Assembly (NCBI RefSeq): GCF_000003815.2 | Contig: NC_049980.1 | Coordinates: forward strand, 31,263,470 to 31,325,469 | DNA length: 62,000 nucleotides | Direction: 5' to 3' | Source: Branchiostoma floridae | Taxonomy: Eukaryota > Chordata > Leptocardii > Amphioxiformes > Branchiostomatidae | Shown here: positions 11,640 through 22,800 of the stretch, piece after piece | How positions within the stretch are numbered: the first letter of the stretch is position 1 | Layout of the letters: each line of letters opens with the position of its first letter | Program-made: the position numbers and the translations under genes | Notes under the pieces: generated by a model | Told to the model about the DNA's origin: nothing | The model's input: only the letters and a program-made list of their open reading frames with translations | Database searches by the model: none

Positions 11640-12085
11640 AACAAGACGATCCATCAAACTGTCAGACAAAATTGGCCCCTAAAATCCACCAAAAATGGGG
11701 GCAAAACTTACTCTCTCTGTCCCTTTGAAAATCATGACCATGGCATGTCTACAACATGAGATATGAAATCCACAAATTCTGCTGCGGTACCATGACACAT
11801 CACTAGGGCTGACATAAGCCATAGCATTTCATTATCTGTTAGAGACCTACCCACATTCCACATATCAAAACGAGATATCAAACCAGGAAGTCCTGCTGCA
11901 GTACCTTAACAGGCTGCTAGGGGGCCAAAAATCTAATCGTTTCCAGGTCTCATCAAGACCTACTCACATATCGAATATCAATACAATCCATCCAGGCGTT
12001 CTTGAATTATGCTGGTCTTCTACATACAAGCATACAAACATACAAACGCTACCCAAAACATAACCTTCTTGGCGAAGGTAACAAT
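11640..12085. repeat. Dispersed repeat ending in ACCTTCTTGGCGAAGGTAA
   Basis: Repeated phrases about every 120 bp (GAGATATGAAATCC / GAGATATCAAACCAGG, CTGCTGCGGTACC / CTGCTGCAGTACC), ending with TGCTGGTCTTCTACAT and CTTGGCGAAGGTAA. The end recurs inverted at 17595-17700. Probably a SINE- or LINE-tail-like family. Confidence 0.5.
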
Positions 12086-12329
12086 CCACCTAGGTATGGA
12101 CAGACATTGCCAGCACAAACTAACAGCAGTGACTACAATATCTCCATCAAAATACATATTCCCCACATGTGCACTGAATATGAGTTCAGCATTCTGAATG
12201 GTAGGCTAGCCTCATCACAGCGGTTGGCATGAGTTGACAAATAGGGGGCAAAGGTCATGGCAGGGCATGCCCCACAGGGGCCCTGGGGAATATCACTGCC
12301 AATTTAGGGCAACCACTTGCTACCCTTGA

Positions 12330-12640
12330 AGTGTGTGTAGTCCAGTGGTTTAAAAGCGGCCCTGCCTCTGGAACTAGAAGCTGTGAGTTTGAGTCTGGCT
12401 GTGTCGCTCAACCGACATGCAAACTACTGGAACGGGTTGTACTTGTAGTCCTTGTACTTGAAGGACGGGATGTTAAGCCGTTGTGCACTGTTCATTGTGC
12501 TTGTCGAAAAGAGCTAGGGGAAATTGCCCTGTACAATGAACCTGCAAATACTGTACATAGCGTTTGTCTTCTCTGTCGTGACCAGTGGTAGACTAGCTCT
12601 TCAGTGAGCTAAAACTGGATCGAGATCACTTTTTTACCCT
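12330..12640 (+). mobile_element. tRNA-related SINE, family A
   Basis: TAGTCCAGTGGTTTAAAAGCG resembles a Pol III A box and GAGTTTGAGTCTGGC a B box about 50 nt on. The body ends ...GACCAGTGGTAGACTAGC. An inverted copy lies at 15241-15497. The open frame 12331-12591 is incidental. Confidence 0.6.
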
Positions 12641-12944
12641 TTACTATAGTCAGTATCGTAGGATTAGGACCCAATAACTAAATCCCTCCTTATGACAACT
12701 AAAGAGTAAAAGACTTAAGTGGTGAATGGACCTAATTTTGATCAACATGGGAGAGCTAACACTCTAACTGTTCCTCCAAGCCTGAAAAGCTTCTAGATTG
12801 GTCCAAACTTTTCAAGGAAAAGAAGGATTCAAGGATTTTAAGTGGTATTCTCATTTTTTCTCATTTTGAGCTTTGACTGTGCAATGCATCTCTGACATTG
12901 ACGATGATGAATTCTGACATCTGCCCTTTTCCATTGGTGTTTAT

Positions 12945-13168
12945 TAGCCTCCATAGCAGGCTCTCTGGGGCCTTTTTTGGGCTCATATTACACTTTCGCT
13001 GGCCATTTCTATTTGTACTGGGTCGCTGATTGCTGGCCTTTTCCTCCTCTTGGAGGCTGGCAATCAGAAAAGGCCGGCAATCAGTGACCAAGTATATACA
13101 AATAGAAATGGCCAGCAAAAGTGTATTATGAGCCAAAAAAGGCCCCAGAGAGCCTGCTATGGAGGCTA
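12945..13168. mobile_element. Palindromic MITE with 9-bp target duplication
   Basis: 224-bp near-perfect palindrome from TAGCCTCCATAGCAGG to its complement, flanked on both sides by GGTGTTTAT (12936-12944 and 13169-13177). Arms of about 100 bp. A 9-bp duplication fits Mutator-like transposition. High arm identity suggests a recent insertion. Confidence 0.95.
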
Positions 13169-13781
13169 GGTGTTTATGTTGACAGTGACCAATAGCCACC
13201 TCACACTTTATTCTGTGGTTTGATATATACCTGTCACTGGCCAGGCATTATAATATATCACTCTAAACACCTTGTTGTGGGTCATTAACCCCTCAGTAGT
13301 ACTAAATTTGGACGTGTCAAGGTTGCTTTGGCATGCTTGGGTTAATAGATGGGTGTTAAGATAATAATCTGTTCAAAATAGGTCATTTGAGTGTGCCAGG
13401 CTAGTCATTCAAGGTTAAACTGACCAAAGTTTCAACCCAATGTTAACTATGATCCTAGTACCTTTGATTGACATAGTCCATGTTTTTGCTTTTATTTATG
13501 TGTGGATAATTCCGATGATATACAAGTATTGTACTGATAAATTATATTAATTCATTATCCCATTTAATTGCTTTTTATTATACTGTACAAGCATACACAC
13601 ATACGTTTTGTACACACGAAGAGCAGTATTTTGGACTCATGTAAAAAGTGGAAAAGAAAACTTATAAAGCTTCACCAACATTTACGGAACATGTTTGTAT
13701 GTACTATTCTTATGTGTATTGTTTCATGTAGAATAACCTGTAAGTAATATAATTTTCTTACCTGCTTTTTTCCTTTTTCAG

Positions 13782-13825
13782 AGGGATGTCGTATGGCCTT
13801 GTCACCCAGTGAGGCTCCAGTCTAT
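13782..13825 (+). CDS. ARHGEF28-like: Exon 1 (residues 1-11), translation start
   Basis: Acceptor after a pyrimidine tract (TCCTTTTTCAG); donor GTAAGT at 13826. The ATG at 13793 gives MALSPSEAPVY, matching the start of vertebrate ARHGEF28 and AKAP13 including the SEAPxYG motif completed by exon 2. The earlier ATG at 13786 runs into TGA within nine codons. Ends in phase 0. Because the exon begins with an acceptor, at least one further 5' exon lies upstream. Confidence 0.85.
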
Positions 13826-16800
13826 GTAAGTATCACCAACTTTCTAATATTTTTTTTCAATCTGTATTTAGCCTTGAGTACAAAACCCTTTGGACCGTTC
13901 TCAATAGTTCAAGGTTTCTGTGGGATAATTTGCAAAAGTTGCCTGTCATCTACATTATTTACATACTTAGGCACTGTTTCAGCAATGATTACATACCTCT
14001 TTGAAATGTCAATTGTCTGTCAGGCCTTTAGCAAGGATTTTATTGTAAGGGGGCCAAATTTCTTGGTGAGTTGTGGCAAGTGATAAAGATGCTAGTTGTA
14101 GTAGTATTGTGTGTGTGTGAGGGGGGGGGGTGAGGGCATCCACCTTCCATGGTGCAGAGTTTTAGAGAACTAAAAGTTAAGATAGTGTAGTCTAGGGTAT
14201 CCTGGGGGCAAAATGCCAGAGAGGTCACAGTTGAAGACACACACCACAAGTGACCTACTGGTCAATAAGAATTTCATGCTTGTCAGAGGATCTGCTCCCC
14301 AGTGTAAGGGCATGGCAACTTGTACATCATATATAACTTAAAAAGTTAGCCAATCTTGGATACTTATAGGAAGGATGTAGTTTGTGAACCCTTTACTTCC
14401 AAGAAATGTTTGAGCTTCCCACTGTTGTGGACCATTGTAAACATTGATATGCCACTAGTTGGAGACAACAAGCGCTGAAGTGTCTCTCGTCAGCTGTGTA
14501 CTGTGCTGATGTGTTTGCACAGAAGACATGGTCATTTGGGATAGGCCTGTTAAGAATGTAGGGAAAGTGCTCTGGCTCCCTCATTGGACAGACAAATCCA
14601 GCTTTGCGGTGGGGATTAAGACTTGAGGTTTGAAATGTAGGTAAATGTGTTTTCAAGTCAGTGTTATAGCTACGGCCGCGTGGCACGTTGATACACCCGA
14701 TCCCTCGATCTCGGAAGTTGAGCAACGTGCGGTCCGTACAGTTACTGGATGGGAGTCCCAACCAAGGACGACTGGATTGCTGTAGCCAGACCAAGCATGG
14801 TCATTCCACAAAGTCGTCTTCCGGGAGGGACGTAAAATGGGGGTCTCGTGCAAAATACACCAGATGATTCAGGGCTCGAAATACTTTTTTCTGCACACCT
14901 GCACTGGTGCAGGTAACATTGAAAATTACCTGCACCACACAAATTTTACCTGCACCACTCTGAATTTAGGAAGTATGGATCATACTAAAATTGTTCAGGA
15001 ACCATTGCTATTTTTTTCACTGTATACTTTATAGGTAGTAACAGCCAATGCAGCTAAGAACAATCAACATACATCTACATCATAGGACATTTATGTATAA
15101 AACCCAGTACATGGACCAGTGCAGGTTAGGTGCAGGTAGACACCAGAAATACCTGCACAGCTCCAATTTTACCTGCACTAACCTGTATATGCAGTGGTAT
15201 TTTGAGCCCTGTGGTTATTATTAAAAGTGAAAGTGATCTCAGACCTGTTAAGTTCACTGAAAAGCTGATCTTCCACTGGTCATGACAGAGAAGACGGACA
15301 CTATGTTCAGTATTTGCATCTTCATTGTAGCAGGGAGTTTTTCCTAGCTTTTTTCGAAAAGCACAGCATACAGTAGACCACAGCTTACCGTCCCGTCCTA
15401 AGGGCTGTGACCCTTTTTAGCAGCATGCATGTTTGTTGAGCGACAATTCAAACTCCCAACCTCTTGGTCTAGAGGTAGGGTCACTAACTGCTGGTTCAGG
15501 TTTAAGATGGAGGTAAAAATGTTTTTTGAAATGACTGTCAAACATAGCTTCACTACATACATGTGCCAATAGAATTAGTGCACCCTTCCTATATAGGATA
15601 AGTTGCAGTACTTCTTGTGGCAGATAGGTGGCAGTGTAACAATAATTCTTTATCAGTAAGAGTAACTTTCCTAAACACAGCACGTCACCGGAACGTACTG
15701 CGCCTGCGCGAAAAGTATAGACATGCTAAACCTTGCTAAACCCCAGGTTTACTAAAGGGCCGCATTTAAGAAAGTACGTGCGAATATAAGGGTAAAATCC
15801 CGTGTACGTTTTGCATGAAACCATGTCTCTAACATATACTGTGCAACAAGCGGGATTTCAATGCAACGTTGACCAAACCAAGCCCCAAAACACCAGGGTT
15901 CGCGCAGGCGCAGTACGTTCCGGTGACGTGCTCCTAAACACAATATGGACTTCTAAGGGACCAGGGTACCTCTTTGGGTCCGTAGATTAGATATGATATA
16001 TACAAGATTTAGAACTCAAAACTTGAGGCTTATAACAATGAATCTTGATGTCTATAAAAACAAGAAGTTGTCAAACTACTGCTACATTATTGTGAATTAA
16101 GCTTTCAAAAGTGCAAAAATATATGTTTTACTTTCAGTAAATTTTTATGACAATGACAATGAAGAACTCTCAATGTAGAACTAGGAACAGATATTGCATG
16201 ATGCTTATAAAACTATTCAAAGAAAAGTTGTGTAATGAAAGAAAAGTAGAAATAGTTTATGGTGATAGAAATCCAATATCAATAATTCTCTCTCTATATA
16301 TATCTGTTGCCAAATATATCTTTATATTTGCAATGGAGCATAACAACTGAGATATAGGATTTCTGTACCAAAGAATACAACTTTTCCCATTCACAGAGCT
16401 CTCTTTCAGTGGAAAATGTAAGGCAAGCTAAACATACAGGCACGAGCTGACCTAAGGCGGCCGTTTTGCACAGATCACGTTCCCTCCCTCTTTGTTGTAC
16501 GCCTTTGTGCATATATTTTGGGTTTCATGGGAATTATTTGCGGTATCGTTGGCCAGCTTTGAACCCCTCGCAGAAGAGTCATATCGGTCCCCACATAAGT
16601 GACTGATGGCATGAAACGGTGCCTTTGTGTCCTATGGTCTCACCTTAGCTGTTTGTAACAGTGGGTCCCTTTCTTGAGCTATTTTCTTCATAACAGTGTC
16701 TGTAAATATAACTTGTGTTTTTATTTGGAGGTGGTGACAAATGGATTTCATTCATGGTGAATAACTGGGTAAAGTCAAATCAGCTGACAAATTTCATGAT

Positions 16801-19800
16801 TGTAAACCTATGTGCTGTATGAAAAGTAAACCTTTTTGTTGACTATATACACAGAACAAATTGTTTCCAAATAGTCTAACTTTTCCAGCTCACCCAGACC
16901 AGTTATGACAACAGCAGAAGTTGGTCTATTGTGACAAAAATTGTAGTCATATTCTCTCATAATCATATGATATGAAACTGCATTGCTCAACAATTGTAAG
17001 AAATACTTTTACAATGCAATGAATGGATATCAAATTGCTAAACAATTTACTAAATTTGTATGTAACAGGTCTTCTAAAAATCTATTCATTCTCTGGAGTG
17101 TTCATATCTAAATCATAAGGAACAGTAACTTAAACTCCATAGTATGACTAGTGCATGATAAAGTAAATTTTGAAATATTATAAACATGATAATTAAATTA
17201 GCATACACAGAAGACATTATGTACAGTTCAATTGTCAAAAGAAAATACAGTCTCTTTTGCACAGAATCATACATATAGCACAGATACATGTATTGGCTGT
17301 AGATGTAATTGACATAAGAAGATTGAAAAGAGTCTTGGGCAAGATTATGCTGGTTGCCTGTTGCCTTGACCTTGACCCCTGAAACAGCAGTGATTAACCT
17401 CTGACCCCTAATAGAACTACACAGGAGATGTTTGTCTGTGGAGGCTTTCCTGTCTGGTCTGGTTCTTGTTGGGTACATTATGGGACATGGGGAAACCAGT
17501 AGGAATGCCCCCAAGCTTTTACAGCAACTAATTTCTTTCTTAAAGTGACAACAGTGCAGACTGTTGGTGGTATGTTGTTATTACTTAGTAATATTACCTT
17601 TGCCAAGAAGGTTTTTTGTAGCATTTGTGGGTAGAAGACCAGCAAAATCGAGAGTGGTGGTTTGTAGGTAGATATTTGGTATGTAGATATGTAGGAAATT
17701 ATTTGATTTCAGGCTCCCTAGGCTTGTTACAGTCCTATTTTGATATCTTGTTTTTACTTTTTTTATCATTCATATAAATTTCATACATGTATATGAAAGG
17801 CTACTGGTTAGCTACATGTATAACTTAACTACTTGTAAATGTTACCTGTAATATGAGTAGTCACCTTATAGGATGTGGTACTTTTGTCATAACCTCAGCA
17901 GGAAGTTAGTAATAGTAGAGTCAAACCAAACCTGTATGATTTACCACCTGGCCACATGCACCTTAGTACCTTCTAGCCATTGTGACCACTTCTTGGTGGT
18001 TCCTTGTACAATTTTGTTATAAATACATTAAGAATAAGATAATAAGAACTTGTCTATAGTGACCACCTGTCAATATAGTCCAGATTCTGTAAATTGTGTT
18101 GAGTGGTCTGGCCTGAGTGGTCTTCTTTTGCAGTTTAGACTGTGCAAGCATCCACAGGTAATGTATGACAGGTTTTCCCAACAAAATCACAACTGTGTAG
18201 TAAATACATGTACCGTTGTGTATATAGAACCACTTGTCCATACAGGCCAGATTCTGTTGGTCTTAATTGTTCTTCTTGGGCAGTTTTGATTGTATAAGCA
18301 TAGGTAATGCAGGGCTAAAAATACTTTTTTCTGCATACCTGCACTGGTGCATGTAACATTGAAAATTACCACTCTGAATTTAGGAAGTATGGATCATACT
18401 TAACTAAAATTGTTCAGGAACCATTGCTTTTTTTTCTTTCATACGTTATCAATGCAGACAATAACAATCCATGTACACCTACATCATAGGACATTTATGT
18501 ATAAAAACCATTACACGGACCAGTGCAGGTTAGGTGCAGGTAGACACCAGAAATACCTGCACAGCTCCAATTTTACCTGCACTAACCTGCATATACAGGT
18601 GGTATTTCAAGCCCTGTAATGTATGACAGGTTCCAAAATTACAACTACTAAATACCATCGTGGAACCTAACCTAAATCTAATGTTTGTGTTTTCCCCTCT
18701 CCAGGGAGGGAGCACGATCGTCGCTGCCTTTGCGGAAGACAGCCCGCTGCCAGAGGGGTGTGACTTTTTCCTCATCTTCCGAGGCTCTCAGCAGAGACAT
18801 ATCACCATCGCCAGGCAGCTCAACGCCTTCACATTACAGGCCGTTATACCAGGTACGCTGCAAAAGTGAAGCATAGTTACTGTAAATTGTCAAACTACTG
18901 TAGTTTTAGTTTTGCAGTCACCTCTCTCGCATGCAGAATCTTTCGCACGCGGAGAAAGCGGTGTGGGAATGGTCCCAAGACCATCCGCTTGCCTGAAGTT
19001 ACATGGTGACTGTGAAGTAGTGTCCATTGGTGGCCAGCCACGTCAGATTAAAACATTGATAATAATTCCTTTATTTTCACTGTAAGGCCTACGTCACATT
19101 TCCTAACCGGGGCCCGGTCGGGCTGTTTGCGGAAACGAAAAATTTAAGTTTATGGCAATAAATATGCACAATGCATGCTGATGAATTATTCTTTGGCCGT
19201 TTGTGTTGTTGTTGTCTTTTATATCATACTTATCGTTCCCGAAAGCTGCCCGGCCGGGCCCCTTTGTGGAAATGTGACCTTAGCCTAAACAAGGAAACTG
19301 AGTATACAATGTCATGGTACGTCAAAAAGCACTAACTCAAGCAACTTGATGTGGTTTTGGAAACGGTCTGACGTTTTGAACACGTAGCATCCACTACACT
19401 TTGACACTGAGCATATCTGTTACAGAGCAGGTTTTATTCTCTAACTATGAATTTATATATGAAAAAGGTACTTGCAATTTGGTATATCTTACTACCTGGA
19501 TGCCTTACCTTTATTGACCCAGGACATGTAGTTGTGCACCTCTTCATGACATTTCCTTCCTTCTCTTTGTCCCAGACCATGACTGTGCGGAGGTGGTGGA
19601 GGTTTCGGTTTGTGCGAGTGACATAGCCCATCACCAGATCATCGCCTGCAGCCTGTTTCAGTACCTACACGACAAAACGTGGGACATGGCCAGATATCTC
19701 GCCGACAACGTGACCAATCAGGAATCGTTGGACTCCCCAAACGCGCCCCATGTGCAGTTCGATCTGGTCGGGGAGGACGTAGACTCGTTCGATATAGGGT

Positions 19801-22800
19801 TGACGAGTGCCTTCGAAAGTATGAACCTTCCGCCGTGGTGGAATGTACTTGGGACTACCACCGAGGAAGAAGGTAAGAAATCTTTTTTATACATTTCACC
19901 TTCTTCTTGACAGTAAATGACTATCGTACCAGAAAAGACTAAGGCCACACCGACTTAATTTTGTGGATAGCATCCACACGCACATTGATCCTTGTCGACA
20001 AAAAAGAAACGTGGCCACGTTACACAATAGCATACCTGGTCCATCAGAATTTCATGCTTGCCAGAGGGTCTGCTCTCCAGGGTAAGGGGACACATGGTCA
20101 GGGCATGGGGCAGCAGCAGGCCCTCATTCCTCTAAACAAGATTAGGATTATAAACATGATTAAACTGGGGATTGTCTCTTACAGTCTTACTGGAGGTGAA
20201 CGTAAGACACATGAAATAAAATTAAGTCAGTGTGGTCTAAAACATTATTGGCCTCTGACCAGGGATTTTGTGCCAGTTTGAAATCAGAATATTGCTGTAC
20301 AAAAGAGAGAAATGTCAGCATTCATAGATGTGCCTAAAATCCTTCAGCTCCTTCTAAAGGCACCCTCTTAAAAAAGAATAAGGAACAAAAATGGTCCACA
20401 GTGAAAAAAGCTGCAAGGCCGGTGCAATGGCCTAGTGGGTAGAGTGCTCGCCTTGCATTCGGTAGGTGGTGAGTTCGATCCCGGCCGAGTCATACCAAAG
20501 ACTTTAAAAATGGTACATGCTGCTTTCTCTGCTTAGCACTCAGCATTCGGGAAAGAGCATGGAAGTTGAACGCACACCACTACCAGTGGACTAGCCCCCT
20601 GCTGTAGTGATTGCTTTGTGTGGCCCAGGGCTAAGGAAACAGAGATGGGCACCACCTTATTCGCCACCAGGCGCGGGAAGGGTTTAACATTTTTTAAATT
20701 TTGCCCAAACCTACACTTCTTCTTGAGACGAAGAGCTATCAAACCCACAAACAAACAAATAAACAAAAAAACAAACCCTCAAGCGTACAGACCCACCCAT
20801 GTTTGGCGCCAAGAACATCTTGATGTCGGTTATAAAGTTGACCAATGTTTGTTCCAATGATTTCCTGATATAGATAACCCCACCCATAGTTTCCACTTAG
20901 ACTTTTTATTCAGCCTGCTTCATATTGAAGTAATTTAAATACATGGCTTGTCTTATCTAACGAAGGATAAATGGTTCTATTATTACGCACAACATTCTAG
21001 TTTGACATTTCAGTTTAGTCCTAATGCATTTCAGCATACTTTGTTCCAGTGTATTGTAATACATGTCACACTAGAGTTTTGGCCAGCCTAAAAAAAAAAT
21101 TACAAGAAAAAAAAAGATAATCTCTACCTATCTACCCAATTTTTTCAGAACTGAAACAGGAAACACAACATTTTTTTCTTAGGCATGTCATCTATAATAA
21201 TGATTATTATGCTACTAATTCTTTCTAGGTATCCCATCATCAGATGTCACCATTGTTCGATATAACTGGAGCTGCCTATTTACACAATGTATGTACAATT
21301 GAACAGGGCTGGCAAGTGAGCAAGATAAATTACCCTCCTCCACAAATCGCACCCCTTGAGATGGTGATAATGGTTCGTTCCCCCAGCGGGGCTGGTTCAG
21401 AATGGAGGAAACATGTGCAGCAAGGATAAAATCCTGCGCTGCAGAGGAATCAATAATATCACAGCGGAGTGGGCGGCCTGCAGCAGAGGGGTATGCAGTA
21501 GTAGACTTGCTTTGCATGCAGCGTGCATGTGTAGCACTGAGGATAATGGTGGCCCAAGTCTTGCCCCGCTGCACCCATGTTGTAAGGTCAGACCCTGGCC
21601 CTTAGCTATAAGTATAACACTGGACTGGAGCTGCATCCATCACAAGTCTCCTCTGACTGGGGCTTGCCCTGTGGATTCACCCGAGATATACATTATGACC
21701 TTCTTTATATGGCCGTTATGTTTGCCTTGTAGCCCCGGCCACACATGCAGGGTATGCTCATGATTTGTGGGCAGGCTCCGCCATTGGTGGACTCTGTTTG
21801 CTCAGTGCATCCCTCCCCGCCCGCCTGAAATGAATTGCCAGGGTTTAATTTTTTTCTGGGGGTCTCGGGAGAGTCTGAGCTAACGTTAGATGTTTGCAGC
21901 AAACCACGGGGGCTGCTCAGATATTACGTACGAACTCTGGCCATGTCTGTAGAAGAGGCGATCGTGCGCTGACAAGGTAGACTCTGCAGCAGACTATTGC
22001 AATGTTCACTAGCTTCGTGTGAGATGGCTGCAGGAGCCATGCAGATGTACTACTAGTAGGAAAGCCAGAGTCTTAGCTGGATCAACAGGGGAGCGATGTG
22101 CAATATGTTAGTGTTGGTCCTGGTATGGATGTACTCTGCATGCTCTTGCACAGTGGCTCTCACCGCGGTCTGTATCGTGATAGCGGTGATCATGCTCGTT
22201 ACAGGTAGGTTCGTTAAGAACTCGTTAGTTACGTAGTGATGGATGGCATGGTGTTTGATTAAGTGGTCTGTGTACATTGGTTAAGGGATAGATTGCCTTT
22301 TAAGTGAAGACTTCATGTCATAAAAAGCTGGATTATAATGTCTGTGCCAGAGTTTTCAACCCAGCCAAATGTACAAATTATATAACTGCACTGTTATAAT
22401 ACTTTAAATGCAATTATTTTTGTTGGGATTTAACTCCAAAGTAGGAATGTAATTGTTATGGAGGTTTATGCAGCATTTCAAAAGTTCAACAACGGAGGTC
22501 AAAGACAGTGATGTAAATGGAATGTTATATAACTGTAAAATTCAATGTATTTGTTTTTGTCGAAATTTCAAAAAACATTCAGGACAGGAATAGTAACAAG
22601 GTTTTGCAATGTTTTATGTTCGGCGTCAAAACAATACTCTAGCGCAAAAACGCATGTTCATGGTGTTATGATTTCATATTGGAGAAGCACCTATTTAATA
22701 AGATAATGTGAAAATAAGACCACCTCAAATATTTCAATATTTACAGTAATTCATGACTACAGGGTCAACCTTGACTGCATGTCAACCCATCCAATAATTA

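Larger units (their letters stand above)
13826..18704 (+). other. Intron 1
   Basis: 4.9 kb holding SINEs, MITEs and a tandem duplication (listed). The stretches 13830-14660 and 15935-17580 show only a GT/G-run microsatellite near 14105-14131 and otherwise nothing recognised. Confidence 0.7.

Noticed and set aside
12331-12591. 86-codon frame
   Set aside because: Covers a tRNA-related SINE; the second copy is disrupted.
14393-14853. Minus-strand frames of 66-133 codons
   Set aside because: Antisense of the 5S-derived SINE.
20421-20492. tRNA gene
   Set aside because: A and B boxes are present, but there is no pairing acceptor stem, and it is followed by a SINE body shared with other copies.
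21240-21960. Extra coding exon in the GC-richer part of intron 3
   Set aside because: Open frames exist on both strands, but none has family similarity, and exon 3 joins exon 4 in phase without it.
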